From Pseudomonas spelaei (GTDB lineage: Bacteria > Pseudomonadota > Gammaproteobacteria > Pseudomonadales > Pseudomonadaceae), in contig NZ_WNNK01000019.1 of the NCBI RefSeq assembly GCF_009724245.1, positions 62,001 to 126,000 of the forward strand: a stretch of 64,000 nt of DNA, written 5' to 3'. The notes under the pieces were generated by a model. The model was not told the origin of the DNA and made no database searches. It saw only the letters and a list, made by a program, of their open reading frames with translations. The stretch's first letter is position 1, and every line of letters starts with the position of its first letter. Of the stretch, positions 8,388 to 17,472 are shown one piece after another. Both the position numbers and the translations under genes were made by a program.

Positions 8388-9611
8388 ATGACACGCAAAA
8401 CTCAACCCGACAGGTCAACAGTGAAGATGACCGCCACCGCAATCATAGGTTTGCTCATTTTGTCATTCGCACTCCGACCCGCAATCATCTCAATTGGACC
8501 TGTTCTCCTCGCTATCCAAGGGGAATTTAAACTCAGCTTTGCTCAGGCATCTTTGCTGACAACCATTCCCGACCTATGCATGGGAGTGTTTGCGTTAATC
8601 GCCCCTTGGGTAGCGAACCGTTTGGGGGGTGATCGCGCGGTGGTGGTTGCACTGCTAGTGTTATGTGTCGCAATCATTCTGCGCGCGTTCTCTGTCTCGA
8701 CCTACTCGCTACTCACGACAACGGTGTTGTCAGGAATAGGTATCGCGGTGGCCGGATCGTTAGTGGGTGGCTGGGTAAAAATGCATTTCCCTCACAAGGC
8801 ATCTTTGCTGATGGGGGTTTATGCAACAGGTTTGAGTGTAGGGTCGACTGCAGCTGCGATCTTTTCAGGCCCTATTGCTGAATACACAGGCAGTTGGCGC
8901 GCCGGAGTCGGTGTTTGGGCAGTCCTTTGTATAAGTGCAGTTATCAGTTGGTTAGTTCTAGGCAAACTTTTCAATCACCCATCGACTCCCCCACTACGAG
9001 CGCCAAAACCCGTCAGGCTACCCTGGAAAAACCTGAATGCCTGGGCGATTGCCACGTATTTTGGATGCAGCCAATTTCTTACTTACGCACTGCTCGCATG
9101 GATCGCGCCTCTGGCTGCACAAACCAATATTGCAGAGATAAACCCTGGCCTATTGCTTGGGTTCTATACGCTGATCAGCGCAGTAGCAAACATGCTAATG
9201 GGGGTGGTTGCGGGAGGTTCGCTGAACAAACACAAATGGCTGGCTCTCGCGGCGCTGATGACAATTCTTGGAGTTACAGGATTAGCGCTTGCCCCACAGG
9301 TGGCTCCCACTGTTTTTATCGGCATGGCCGGTCTGGGTTTGGGCGCAGCCTTTACACTTGGCATGACACTCCCCATAGACCAGACCTCATCACCCGCCGA
9401 AGCCAATGCGTGGACAGTCTTTACACTATTTATTGGCTATCTTGTGGCAGCCCTCGGTCCCTTATGTTTCGGTATCCTTCGTGACTACAGTGGTGCCTAT
9501 TCTGAGCCACTCTGCCTTCTGCTCGGTGTCGCAATAGTGATGTTGTGTTCAATTTCACTGTTGCAGCCGTTGACTGTAGCTGAGGAACAAACTCAGCCCG
9601 TATGCGATTAA
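8388..9611 (+). CDS. CynX/NimT family MFS transporter
   Basis: A 407-residue inner-membrane protein with about 12 hydrophobic segments and the CynX/NimT-family opening FALRPAIISIGPVLLAIQGE near residue 30. Relatives include the E. coli cyanate transporter CynX and the 2-nitroimidazole exporter NimT. With its divergent NimR-like regulator the likely role is export of a small toxic compound. ATG 8388 follows AGGATGG. An internal ATG 39 bases later (MTATAIIGL) would start just before the first membrane segment and cannot be excluded. Composition is A+T-richer than its neighbours. Confidence 0.85.
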   Translation: MTRKTQPDRSTVKMTATAIIGLLILSFALRPAIISIGPVLLAIQGEFKLSFAQASLLTTIPDLCMGVFALIAPWVANRLGGDRAVVVALLVLCVAIILRAFSVSTYSLLTTTVLSGIGIAVAGSLVGGWVKMHFPHKASLLMGVYATGLSVGSTAAAIFSGPIAEYTGSWRAGVGVWAVLCISAVISWLVLGKLFNHPSTPPLRAPKPVRLPWKNLNAWAIATYFGCSQFLTYALLAWIAPLAAQTNIAEINPGLLLGFYTLISAVANMLMGVVAGGSLNKHKWLALAALMTILGVTGLALAPQVAPTVFIGMAGLGLGAAFTLGMTLPIDQTSSPAEANAWTVFTLFIGYLVAALGPLCFGILRDYSGAYSEPLCLLLGVAIVMLCSISLLQPLTVAEEQTQPVCD

Positions 9612-9717
9612 CGCTTTTAGAACATACAGGGACAGACCGCTATAAACCTCAACATGAGATTCGGCTTCCCTCCCTTTTGGTATGTACGGCCGAGAAAGGG
9701 CAAGCCTTTTCATAGTA

Positions 9718-10929
9718 TTAAATAACCGACGAAACTCCCTCCACGCGGTTCTGTGCTGCCCAGGCCAACGGTAACGTCAGCAGCAGAGTTCCCGCCAAGA
9801 GCATCACCGCTACGGGAATCCCGGTCACATCTCCCAACCCACCAAACAACACAGGCGCCAACGCCCCTCCCCCAATCGTCCCGGTATAAAACACCGCAAA
9901 CGCCTGATCCCGTTTCCCCTCTCCCGCCAGATCCGGCACCGCGCCATACAGCACCGATGACGTGCCATTCAGCGCCAATCCCAACAGCGGCAACATCACC
10001 ATCAACCCGGTCAGCGGCAGGTACACCGCCGCGACAATCAGCACCATCGTGCTGGTTTCCGTCAGCCACACGGTTTTCATCATGCCGATGCGTGCGCCAA
10101 GGTAGCCGCAGAGCAATTTGCCGAAGGCGCCGCCGATAAACAGCATAGTCAGCGCCAGACCAATGCCTGCGGTGCCGGCGCCCTTGGCTTTGAGCAGGAA
10201 TGGCAAGAAGGTGAGAAAACCCATGCGCACGGCGCTGTCGAGGGTGCCGGTGAGGATCAGGGCGCGCAGGCCGCTGGTGGAGCCGATTCCAGTGAGGGGG
10301 TTGGCGGACTTTCCAGAGGTAGGCGTAGAAGTGCGTGTTGGAATCAACCACCACAGCAACCCCGCTGCCGCCAGGCCGAGCACACCTAGAACCGTGACGC
10401 TGGCCCGCCAGCTGATCGCCGTCAGTAACAGCCCAACCAGTCCCGGAACCACGGTTTTTCCGATATCACCCGCGAAGTTGTATTGGGACAAGGCCTCCTT
10501 GACCCCGCCGCCCGCCTCATAAGTATCAGTGATCATCGAAGAGGCCAGCGGGTGTTGGGTACTGGCGCCCAAACCACCCAGCAGCAGCGCCAGCAGCAAC
10601 GTCGTCAACCCAACCGCCTGCCCTGCCAACAGATAAGCAACACCGGCCAACGCCGTACCGCCCACCAGCATCGGCATTCGCCCCCAACGCTTGGCGGCGC
10701 GGCTGGCGAGCAGTTGAAAGCCGGCCATCATCCCGGAATAGGCACCACGCAACAGGCCAATCTGGGCGTAGGTCATGGCGAACTGAGTTTGCCAGATCGG
10801 CAGCAGCACGTAGATGACGTCGGTGAGACCATCGTGGACGGCATGGGCGCTGCAACCGGCAATCAGGGAGCGGCGCCGGACTGAGCTGTCGGTAACGGGC
10901 GTGACGGATAGAGAGGTTGTGTCAGTCAT
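9718..10929 (-). CDS. MFS transporter, fosmidomycin-resistance (Fsr)-like
   Basis: A 403-residue, 12-segment transporter. The opening after a short cytoplasmic tail, CSAHAVHDGLTDVIYVLLPI, matches the Fsr type of drug exporter, as does the loop GGLGASTQHPLASSMI. The annotated start is ATG 10929 (MTDTTSLSVT). A TTG start at 10974 would extend it into the REP element at 10967-11057, which is less likely. Substrate not predictable from sequence. It is convergent with the NimT-like gene and in line with the next MFS gene, but a REPIN separates them. Confidence 0.82.
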   Translation of the reverse strand: MTDTTSLSVTPVTDSSVRRRSLIAGCSAHAVHDGLTDVIYVLLPIWQTQFAMTYAQIGLLRGAYSGMMAGFQLLASRAAKRWGRMPMLVGGTALAGVAYLLAGQAVGLTTLLLALLLGGLGASTQHPLASSMITDTYEAGGGVKEALSQYNFAGDIGKTVVPGLVGLLLTAISWRASVTVLGVLGLAAAGLLWWLIPTRTSTPTSGKSANPLTGIGSTSGLRALILTGTLDSAVRMGFLTFLPFLLKAKGAGTAGIGLALTMLFIGGAFGKLLCGYLGARIGMMKTVWLTETSTMVLIVAAVYLPLTGLMVMLPLLGLALNGTSSVLYGAVPDLAGEGKRDQAFAVFYTGTIGGGALAPVLFGGLGDVTGIPVAVMLLAGTLLLTLPLAWAAQNRVEGVSSVI

Positions 10930-10966
10930 CTCGGGCAGGCGCCGGTGTCGGAAAAGGAAACGTTGG

Positions 10967-11057
10967 CGTAGCAACTGTCGAGCCCCGGCGAGGCTGCGTA
11001 CTCGGTGTATCAGACAGGCCGCCTACGCAGCCTCGCCGGGGCTCGACAGCTGCTACG
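10967..11057. repeat. REPIN-type inverted repeat (family with TGTCGAG...GAGGCTGCG arms)
   Basis: A left arm CGTAGCAACTGTCGAG then CCCCGGCGAGGCTGCGTA is complementary to the right arm ending GACAGCTGCTACG. A second member of this family is at 39242-39348. The right end overlaps the last codons of the 11053-12216 gene and supplies its TAG stop. Confidence 0.8.
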
Positions 11058-12216
11058 TGACAGTCAGTGTGGAGGCTGATGGTTTCTTCCAGCCAACCAG
11101 GGCGATCAGCAATGACAGCAATTGGAACCCAATAATCAGTGCCACGCACCCTGCCCACCCCCAACGCCCCCAAATCATCGCCGGAACGATGGCGCCGAAG
11201 CTGCCGCCCAGGTAATAACAGGTCAGATACAACCCCACCGCACCCGCTTTGTTATCCCCGGCAGTGGCGGTGGTGAAGGCATTGGCGGCGGCCTGGGCGA
11301 GGAACACGCCAGTGGAACTGAGGGCCAGTCCCAGGACGGTGCACCACAGGGATGGCAACAGGGTCAAAACCGAGCCGATGACGCCAAGCACTGCGGCAAC
11401 CGTCAACAGTTCGGACTGCGGCCGGGATTTGCCCAGGCGGCCGGCAATGGGTGTGACCACCAGCGCCAGCAGGAACACCATGTAGATAGTTCCCAGGGCC
11501 GCTGAGCCAAGGTTGAACGGCTCCTGGCCAAGGTAGAGCCCCGCGTAGGTAAAAGTCGCCACTTGGGAAAACAGCACGCAAAAGCCTACGGCATAGGCTG
11601 CCAATAGCGGTTTGGCGAGAAGGCTTGCACGGGTGGCCGCCACCCGCACCACTCGGTTCGAGTTGGCCGGCAGCAGGAACTGGATAAACCCGCCCACCAC
11701 CAGACTCAACACCGCCAACAATTCAAAGGCCTCGCGCCAGCCAACGTATTCAAGCATTACGCCGGTCACAAAGCGTCCGGCAAAGCCGCCCAATACGGTC
11801 CCGGCAACGTAAAGGCTGGTGACTTCGGTGACGGTACCGCCGCTCCAGCGGTCGCCGATGTAGGCCACGCTGGTGGCAAACACCACCGGAATCAACATGC
11901 CCTCGATAAAGCGCCAGGCCAACATCAGGGCAAAGCTGTTGGTATAGGCGATCATCAACGAGGGCAGCGCCAATAACATCGCGGCGGTAACGATCACCGT
12001 TCGTTGCTCAAAACGTGCGGTCAGGCGGCTGACAAAGGGCGCGGTGATGGCCACGGCCAGGGTGGTGACCATGATGCTCCACCCCGCTGCGTTGGCGCTC
12101 ACATGAAAGCGCACGGCCAGGTTCAGGAGGATGCTCTGGGTGGCGTAGAGGTTCAGAAACGCTGCGCAGCCACACAGGAACAGCGCAAGACGGGCACAAT
12201 GCAGATGCGGTTTCAT
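11053..12216 (-). CDS. MFS transporter, YnfM-like
   Basis: A 387-residue, 12-segment inner-membrane transporter beginning LALFLCGCAAFLNLYATQSI, similar to the YnfM/arabinose-efflux-like branch of MFS. ATG 12216 follows GAGAGG. It is divergent from a LysR gene across 95 bases, the same arrangement as E. coli ynfL-ynfM, so it is probably controlled by that regulator. The stop codon TAG at 11053-11055 lies in the end of a REPIN, so the repeat inserted at, or was co-opted as, the gene's terminus. Substrate unknown. Confidence 0.85.
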   Translation of the reverse strand: MKPHLHCARLALFLCGCAAFLNLYATQSILLNLAVRFHVSANAAGWSIMVTTLAVAITAPFVSRLTARFEQRTVIVTAAMLLALPSLMIAYTNSFALMLAWRFIEGMLIPVVFATSVAYIGDRWSGGTVTEVTSLYVAGTVLGGFAGRFVTGVMLEYVGWREAFELLAVLSLVVGGFIQFLLPANSNRVVRVAATRASLLAKPLLAAYAVGFCVLFSQVATFTYAGLYLGQEPFNLGSAALGTIYMVFLLALVVTPIAGRLGKSRPQSELLTVAAVLGVIGSVLTLLPSLWCTVLGLALSSTGVFLAQAAANAFTTATAGDNKAGAVGLYLTCYYLGGSFGAIVPAMIWGRWGWAGCVALIIGFQLLSLLIALVGWKKPSASTLTVT

Positions 12217-12311
12217 GAAACCTCTCGTTTTATTTTGAGAAGGCTTTATAGAATGCCCAGAGGGTCTAGAACCAATACCGATTTCCGACCGATCAATACC
12301 CTGGGGCCAGG

Positions 12312-13220
12312 ATGCTCGACTTACGCAAGTTGCGTTACTTTCTCACCGTAGCCGAAGAATTACACTTCGGCCGCGCGGCCCTGCGCCTACATCTGGCACA
12401 ACCGCCATTGACCCGGCAGATTTCGGCACTGGAAACCGAGCTGGGGTTTCGCCTGTTCGACCGCACCAGTCGCACCGTTTCCCTCACCGCTCAAGGCCGC
12501 TCCTTCTTGCCGTATGCCCGCTCGGTACTGGAACAGGTTGAACTGGCCGAAGTCATCGCCAGCAAACTGGCCAACGGCTCGGCCGGGCAGTTGGCATTGG
12601 GTTATGTCAGCTCGATTGCTCTGTCAGACCTGTTCAGCCAAACCATTCAAGCCTTTGCCCAGCGGTTTCCCGACGTGCAATTGACGCTGGTGGAATGTGC
12701 GTCCGCCAGCCTGGGCTCGCAAGTGGCCGATGGACGCCTGGATATCGGCCTGAGCCGGTTGTCACCGCAAAGCGGGCAGACGGATGTGCAAGCGTTGTCA
12801 CTGGGTGAAGAGCGCCTGGTGGCTGCCGTCTCCAGCGACAGTCCGCTGGCCAGCCAGAGCGAGGTCAGCCTGGCGCAACTCAGCGCCTACCCGTTGATTC
12901 TGTTCCCGGCCGATTACGGTTCGGGGCTTAACCAGTCCATCGAACAACTCTATCGACGCAACGGCCTGCCCTTGCGCCCTGGGCCATCAGGGCGGCAAAT
13001 CACGTCGATCATTGCGTTGGTAGCGGCGGGCCAAGGTGTCGCCTTGGTGCCCGAATGCACCCAGAGTTTGATGAACAAAGGCGTGACCTATCGACCGCTG
13101 GCTGACCCTGATGCTTGTGCGCAGCTGCTGGTGCTCACCCGCGCTGAAGGGCGAAGCCTGTTGGTCGAGGCGTTTATGGCGGTGATTAATAAGCGGTTGC
13201 AGGCTCGTCAACGCACCTGA
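12312..13220 (+). CDS. LysR-family regulator, YnfL-like
   Basis: A 302-residue LysR-type regulator. The winged HTH occupies residues 1-60 (MLDLRKLRYFLTVAEELHFGRAA..., RQISALETELGFRLF). The rest is the inducer-binding domain. It opens at ATG 12312 and is divergent from the YnfM-like exporter gene, its likely target. Closest familiar relatives by N-terminal pattern are YnfL and CatR/BenM-type regulators. The inducer is unknown. Confidence 0.88.
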   Translation: MLDLRKLRYFLTVAEELHFGRAALRLHLAQPPLTRQISALETELGFRLFDRTSRTVSLTAQGRSFLPYARSVLEQVELAEVIASKLANGSAGQLALGYVSSIALSDLFSQTIQAFAQRFPDVQLTLVECASASLGSQVADGRLDIGLSRLSPQSGQTDVQALSLGEERLVAAVSSDSPLASQSEVSLAQLSAYPLILFPADYGSGLNQSIEQLYRRNGLPLRPGPSGRQITSIIALVAAGQGVALVPECTQSLMNKGVTYRPLADPDACAQLLVLTRAEGRSLLVEAFMAVINKRLQARQRT

Positions 13221-13333
13221 CCTACCTGCCGAAAAACCTCGCAATACCTCCGTCCTGCGGCTGCTCGCCGCGCTCTTACACTGCATACACCCGCTACCGA
13301 AACGCTGGTCATCGACCGTTGGTAGGTAGAGTG

Positions 13334-13361
13334 TTGATAATTTATTTTCAGTGGTTATAGT
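13334..13361 (+). promoter_or_regulatory. Probable hicAB promoter
   Basis: TTGATA at 13334-13339 and TATAGT at 13356-13361 are 16 bases apart, about 30 bases before the hicA start. It is the best sigma-70-like pair in this intergenic stretch. Confidence 0.6.
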
Positions 13362-13391
13362 CACCACCAACACACACCACAAGGAGGTGAT

Positions 13392-13574
13392 GTGGACAGC
13401 CGATATTTGATAGGTCATATCGTCGCGGACGGCTGGTATCTGGTGCGGATCAGAGGCAGTCACCACCATTTCAAGCACCCGACAAAGCCTGGACTGGTAA
13501 CGATTCCTCATCCCAGGAAAGACCTGCTGGACAAGACCGCGAAGAGCATTTTGAAACAGGCTCTGCTCAGTTGA
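13392..13574 (+). CDS. hicA: HicA-type mRNA-interferase toxin
   Basis: A 60-residue HicA toxin that, in characterised systems, cleaves mRNA and halts translation until neutralised by HicB. The dsRBD-like fold motif GWYLVRIRGSHHHFKHP includes the conserved catalytic histidine region, and the tail has the usual PHPRKDLLDKTAKSILKQ. The start is GTG 13392 just after a perfect AAGGAGGTGA at 13381-13390. An overlapping ATG at 13390 is out of frame. hicB follows 25 bases downstream. Confidence 0.88.
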   Translation: MDSRYLIGHIVADGWYLVRIRGSHHHFKHPTKPGLVTIPHPRKDLLDKTAKSILKQALLS

Positions 13575-13599
13575 AAATCGTCCCTGGAGAACAACGAAC

Positions 13600-14010
13600 A
13601 TGCTGTACCCCATTGCAATTTCAAACGGTGACGAGGACCACGCCTGGGGTGTGGAAGTACCGGATATTCCTGGCTGCTTCTCCGCCGGAGATGACCTGGA
13701 CGAAGCCATGGCCATGGCCCGCGAAGCCATCGAGGGCCACTTCGAGATCCTTGCGGAAGACGGTGCACCGATTCCAAGTGCGCAAAAAGTTACCCTGCAC
13801 GCAGCCAATCCGCAATACGCCGGCTGTACCTGGGCGGTGGTGGATATTGATGTCACCAAATACCTGGGCAAGGCGCAGAAACTCAACATCACCCTGCCCG
13901 GTTATCTGCTGAACCGGATTGATGAATATGTGTTGCACCATCCGGAAGAGAAAAGCCGCTCGGGCTTTCTTGCTTCGGCGGCGCTCAAGGTGCTGCAACA
14001 GGATAAGTGA
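13600..14010 (+). CDS. hicB: HicB-type antitoxin
   Basis: A 136-residue antitoxin. The partially degraded RNase-H-like HicB domain spans residues 1-75 (VEVPDIPGCFSAGDDLDEAM), and a C-terminal ribbon-helix-helix-like domain (KLNITLPGYLLNRIDEYV) should bind DNA and autoregulate the pair. It partners the adjacent hicA in the usual toxin-first order. The gene is intact. Confidence 0.9.
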   Translation: MLYPIAISNGDEDHAWGVEVPDIPGCFSAGDDLDEAMAMAREAIEGHFEILAEDGAPIPSAQKVTLHAANPQYAGCTWAVVDIDVTKYLGKAQKLNITLPGYLLNRIDEYVLHHPEEKSRSGFLASAALKVLQQDK

Positions 14011-14250
14011 AGGCAGTCATGCAAATTCTGAATGTGGCAACGGGGATCGGAAGCGATGGTTACACACTCCCAAACGCCGAATCAGGAACGAACAGGCCGC
14101 CCCGCGTAAATCAACCGGGTTCAAGAACTGCCCCTGGGAAGGTGCGGACTTGAGTCGCGAATTCCACCGCAAGAAACGTAGTTCTCCAATGGGCCGGCAG
14201 ATCTACAGTGGCGTCGTACCGTTCACACCTGCTCATCAAGGAGTCCGATC

Positions 14251-14733
14251 ATGTCTTGCGAATACACACTCATGCCCTCACCGGTCGGCCAACTGACTCT
14301 TGTCGCCCGGGGCGGGAAGCTTGCGGCCATTCTGTGGGAAAACGAGCGCGCCAATCGCGTGCGCCTGGGGCCGTTACACGAGGTCAACGACAGTCCGGTG
14401 CTGCTGGAAACCGAGCGGCAGTTGAAAGAATACTTCGCCGGCACTCGCAACCGTTTCGAGCTGGAACTGGACTTCGCCGGCACCGATTTCCAAAAGAAAG
14501 TCTGGCAGGCACTGCTGACTATTCCCCACGGTGAAACCCGCAGCTACAGCCAGATCGCCTTGCAGATCGGCAACCCGAAAGCGGTGCGGGCGGTGGGCGC
14601 CGCCAACGGGCGTAACCCGATTTCGATTGTCACGCCGTGCCACCGGGTGATTGGTGCGTCGGGCGGGTTGACGGGGTTTGCCGGCGGGCTTGAGGCCAAG
14701 CAATATTTGCTCGAGTTGGAACTTGCCATCTGA
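14251..14733 (+). CDS. ogt: Methylated-DNA--protein-cysteine S-methyltransferase
   Basis: Repairs O6-methylguanine in DNA by suicide transfer of the methyl group to its own cysteine. The 160-residue protein has the active-site motif TPCHRVIG with acceptor C130, preceded by the helix-turn-helix region GETRSYSQIALQIGNPKAVRAVG and the arginine-finger region. An AAGGAG site lies just before ATG 14251. The length fits Ogt, without the N-terminal regulatory half of Ada. The 240 bases upstream hold no other supported gene. Confidence 0.92.
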   Translation: MSCEYTLMPSPVGQLTLVARGGKLAAILWENERANRVRLGPLHEVNDSPVLLETERQLKEYFAGTRNRFELELDFAGTDFQKKVWQALLTIPHGETRSYSQIALQIGNPKAVRAVGAANGRNPISIVTPCHRVIGASGGLTGFAGGLEAKQYLLELELAI

Positions 14734-14738
14734 TCGCT

Positions 14739-14841
14739 CTGTAGCCGCTGCCGAGGCACGAGGCTGCGATGCGGGCCGCAGGACCGCCCCTGGGGCCGCT
14801 ACGCAGCCCGTCACAGTCTCGTGCCTCGGCAGCGGCTACAG
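14739..14841. repeat. REPIN-type inverted repeat (family with GTAGCCGCTGCCGAGG arms)
   Basis: The left arm CTGTAGCCGCTGCCGAGGCA is exactly complementary to the right arm TGCCTCGGCAGCGGCTACAG, with inner arms GAGGCTGCG and a G+C-rich centre. It lies right after ogt and before the convergent lhpI stop. A second full copy is at 19113-19214, and shrunken relatives are at 46544-46584 and 23885-23907. Confidence 0.85.
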
Positions 14842-14865
14842 AACATCAGCGCATCGTCGAGTCGC

Positions 14866-15873
14866 TTAACTGAGCAGCGCCCGGATATCCGCCAACAACA
14901 CTTTCGGAATCTGAACCCCGCTCTTCAAACTCCGCTCCCTCGCCTCAAATCGCCTCTGGGAAGGTAGCCGCGCGCCCTGCCCGGTAATGGCCTCGAACAG
15001 CCCTTCTGCGCGCTGCAACCCCTGCTCGTAACTGTCCCCCAAAAACACCTTGGGATCAAACGCCAACAGCAACTCCCCATGGCACGGCGCCGCCCCCACA
15101 CCGTCGTCGAAAGCCATCGACTCAGCACTGGTCAAATCCCCGATCAACGCCCCCGCCAGCAATTCGATCATTGCTGCCAACGCCGAGCCTTTGTGACCGC
15201 CGAAGGTTTGCATCGCACCTTTGAGTGCCGCGTTGGCGTCGGTGGTGGGTTGGCCGTCAACATCGATCGCCCAATGGTCAGGAATCGCCAACCCCTGACG
15301 GGCATGGAGTTCGATATCGCCACGGGCGATGGCGCTGGTGGCGAAGTCAAAGACGAACGGGTTGCCGTTTGGCCTTGGCCAGGCGAACGCCAGGGGGTTA
15401 GTGCCAAACACCGGCTTGCTGCCACCTGCCGGCGCCACCCAGCTATGGCTGGGGTTCATGGCGATGCCTACCAGGCCCGCCGCGGCGATGGCTTCGACTT
15501 CCGGCCACAGCGCCGAGAAGTGGAAACAGCGCTTGATCGCCATGGCAGCCAAGCCTTGGCTGCGCGCCTTTTCCACCAACAATGGCAGGCCCGTCTGAAA
15601 GCTCAGCAGTGAGTAACCGTAGTGAGCATCCACCTCCACCACGCCCGCCGAAAGGTGACGTACGGAAGGCGTGGCAGAGGGATCAACCTTGCCCTGGCGT
15701 AAAGACCGCACACACCCCAGCAAGCGATAGACGCCGTGGGAGTGACACTCGTCGCGCTGGGCGCTGGTGATGACCTGGGCGATGGCTTCGGCGTGAGCGC
15801 TGGACAATCCATGGTGGGTCAGCACGCTCAATGCCAGATGGTGGACCTCATCCAGCGAAAGGCACTCAGTCAT
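14866..15873 (-). CDS. lhpI: Delta1-pyrroline-2-carboxylate/Delta1-piperideine-2-carboxylate reductase (Ldh2/MDH2 fold)
   Basis: NAD(P)H-dependent reductase of the malate/L-lactate dehydrogenase-like (Ldh2) family. In Pseudomonas the members of this family beside hydroxyproline genes reduce cyclic imino acids to L-proline or L-pipecolate. The 335-residue protein has the catalytic-site pattern AQRDECHSHGVYRLL and the substrate-loop histidine in KRCFHFSALWPEVEAIA. ATG 15873 overlaps the end of lhpG by eight bases, showing coupling in the leftward operon lhpC-permease-lhpG-lhpI. The symbol is by analogy with P. aeruginosa. A ureidoglycolate or malate dehydrogenase role is less likely given the context. 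Confidence 0.78.
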   Translation of the reverse strand: MTECLSLDEVHHLALSVLTHHGLSSAHAEAIAQVITSAQRDECHSHGVYRLLGCVRSLRQGKVDPSATPSVRHLSAGVVEVDAHYGYSLLSFQTGLPLLVEKARSQGLAAMAIKRCFHFSALWPEVEAIAAAGLVGIAMNPSHSWVAPAGGSKPVFGTNPLAFAWPRPNGNPFVFDFATSAIARGDIELHARQGLAIPDHWAIDVDGQPTTDANAALKGAMQTFGGHKGSALAAMIELLAGALIGDLTSAESMAFDDGVGAAPCHGELLLAFDPKVFLGDSYEQGLQRAEGLFEAITGQGARLPSQRRFEARERSLKSGVQIPKVLLADIRALLS

Positions 15874-17443
15874 GGGCAGGCCCACCGTTGACGCGCCGAG
15901 GAACACTCAAGGGATTACCATCCGCCAACTCCTGCGGCAACAGCGCAGCGGGCAAATCCTGATACGACACTGGCCGCAAAAACCGATTGATCGCCAGGCT
16001 GCCCACCGACGTGGTGCGCGTATCCGAGGTGGCCGGAAACGGACCGCCATGCACCATGGCATGACCGACTTCGACACCCGTGCCAAAGCCATTGACCAGC
16101 AAGCGCCCGGCTTTGTTTTCCAGGGTTGGCAACAACGCACGAACTTGCGGGTAATCCGCCTCGCTGATGTGCAAGGCGATGGTCAATTGGCCTTCCAAGG
16201 CGCTCACTGCTTGCTTGAGTTCAGCCTCGTCAGCGCAGCGCACAATCAACGACGCAGGGCCGAACACTTCTTCACGCAGCGCCAGACACTGCAAGAACGC
16301 CCGCGCCGAGGTGGCGAACAGCGCCGCCCGGGCCTGATAACGATCACCTTCAAGCCCCTGCCCCAATGTCACGACCTCGGCATGAGCCAGCAGGCGCTCA
16401 ACACCTTGACAGTAACTGCTGTGAATTCCCGGCGTCAGCATGGTGTTGGCGGCGGCCTTCTTCAGGGCATCGACAGCGGCCCCCTCAAACAAGTGTAGCG
16501 CCGGCCCGTCAATCGCCAGGATCAACCCGGGATTGGTGCAAAACTGCCCCGCGCCCAAGGTCAGCGACGTCACAAAACCACCGGCAATCTGCGTACCGCG
16601 CTCCTCCAGCGCATGAGGCATCAACAACACCGGATTGATCGAACTCATCTCGGCATACACCGGGATCGGCTCCTCGCGACCCGCCGCAATCTTCATCAAC
16701 GCCACGCCGCCGGTTCGCGAGCCGGTAAAGCCCACCGCCTTGATCCGGCGGTCCGCCACCAACCCTTGGCCAATACTGCGACCCGTATCGAACAACAGCG
16801 AAAACACCCCTTCCGGCAAACCATAAATACTCACCGCCTGCTGAATCGCCCGGCCCACCAACTCCGATGTACCCGGATGTGCCGAATGCGCCTTGACGAT
16901 CACCGGGCAACCGGCTGCCAACGCCGAAGCGGTATCACCTCCGGCCACGGAAAACGCCAGGGGAAAGTTCGACGCACCGAACACCGCCACCGGGCCGATG
17001 GCGATATTGCGCAAACGCAAATCGACCTTCGGCAACGGCGTGCGCTCGGGCTGGGCCGGGTCGATACGCACATCAAGAAAACTACCTTGGCGCACCACCT
17101 CGGCAAACAGCCGCAACTGGCCTACGGTACGCCCACGCTCACCTTCGATACGGCCACGCGGCAGCCCGGTTTCCTGCACGCAACGCTCGATCAGTTCATC
17201 GCCAAGGGCAAGAATATTGCTGGCAATGCTCTCCAGAAACGCCGCCCGTCGCTCCAGTGGCCGTTCGCGATAATCATCAAACGCGGCCTCGGCAAGCTCA
17301 CAGGCGCGGTCCAGATCCGCCAGGCTGGCACCACCGAATGCCGGCTCCAGTGCTTTCCCGGTGGCGGCATCCAGCCCGCGCAGCTCGCCGTTTTCACCGC
17401 GACACGCGCGTTGGCCGATCAGCAGTTGACCTGTCATGGACAT
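15866..17443 (-). CDS. lhpG: 2-oxoglutarate semialdehyde dehydrogenase
   Basis: Oxidises 2,5-dioxopentanoate (alpha-ketoglutarate semialdehyde) to 2-oxoglutarate, the last step of hydroxyproline degradation. This 525-residue aldehyde dehydrogenase shows the oxyanion asparagine N159 (GASNFPLAF), E265 in VYAEMSSINP and catalytic C302 in GAGQFCTNPG. The sequence type (ASNFPLAFSVAGGDTASALAAGCPV) is that of the KGSADH group, not betaine or succinate-semialdehyde dehydrogenase. ATG 17443 follows GAGG. It lies between the putative permease and lhpI on the same strand. Confidence 0.88.
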   Translation of the reverse strand: MSMTGQLLIGQRACRGENGELRGLDAATGKALEPAFGGASLADLDRACELAEAAFDDYRERPLERRAAFLESIASNILALGDELIERCVQETGLPRGRIEGERGRTVGQLRLFAEVVRQGSFLDVRIDPAQPERTPLPKVDLRLRNIAIGPVAVFGASNFPLAFSVAGGDTASALAAGCPVIVKAHSAHPGTSELVGRAIQQAVSIYGLPEGVFSLLFDTGRSIGQGLVADRRIKAVGFTGSRTGGVALMKIAAGREEPIPVYAEMSSINPVLLMPHALEERGTQIAGGFVTSLTLGAGQFCTNPGLILAIDGPALHLFEGAAVDALKKAAANTMLTPGIHSSYCQGVERLLAHAEVVTLGQGLEGDRYQARAALFATSARAFLQCLALREEVFGPASLIVRCADEAELKQAVSALEGQLTIALHISEADYPQVRALLPTLENKAGRLLVNGFGTGVEVGHAMVHGGPFPATSDTRTTSVGSLAINRFLRPVSYQDLPAALLPQELADGNPLSVPRRVNGGPAHD

Positions 17444-17472
17444 GGGTTACCTCTCGCTATACGTCAGGAAAA

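Noticed and set aside
7225..9720. Integrative island using tRNA-Gly as attachment site
   Set aside because: No second copy of the tRNA 3' end and no integrase were seen downstream within the window.
13919..14296. Overlapping plus-strand frames between hicB and ogt
   Set aside because: Out of frame with hicB, composition and content without any motif; treated as non-coding.
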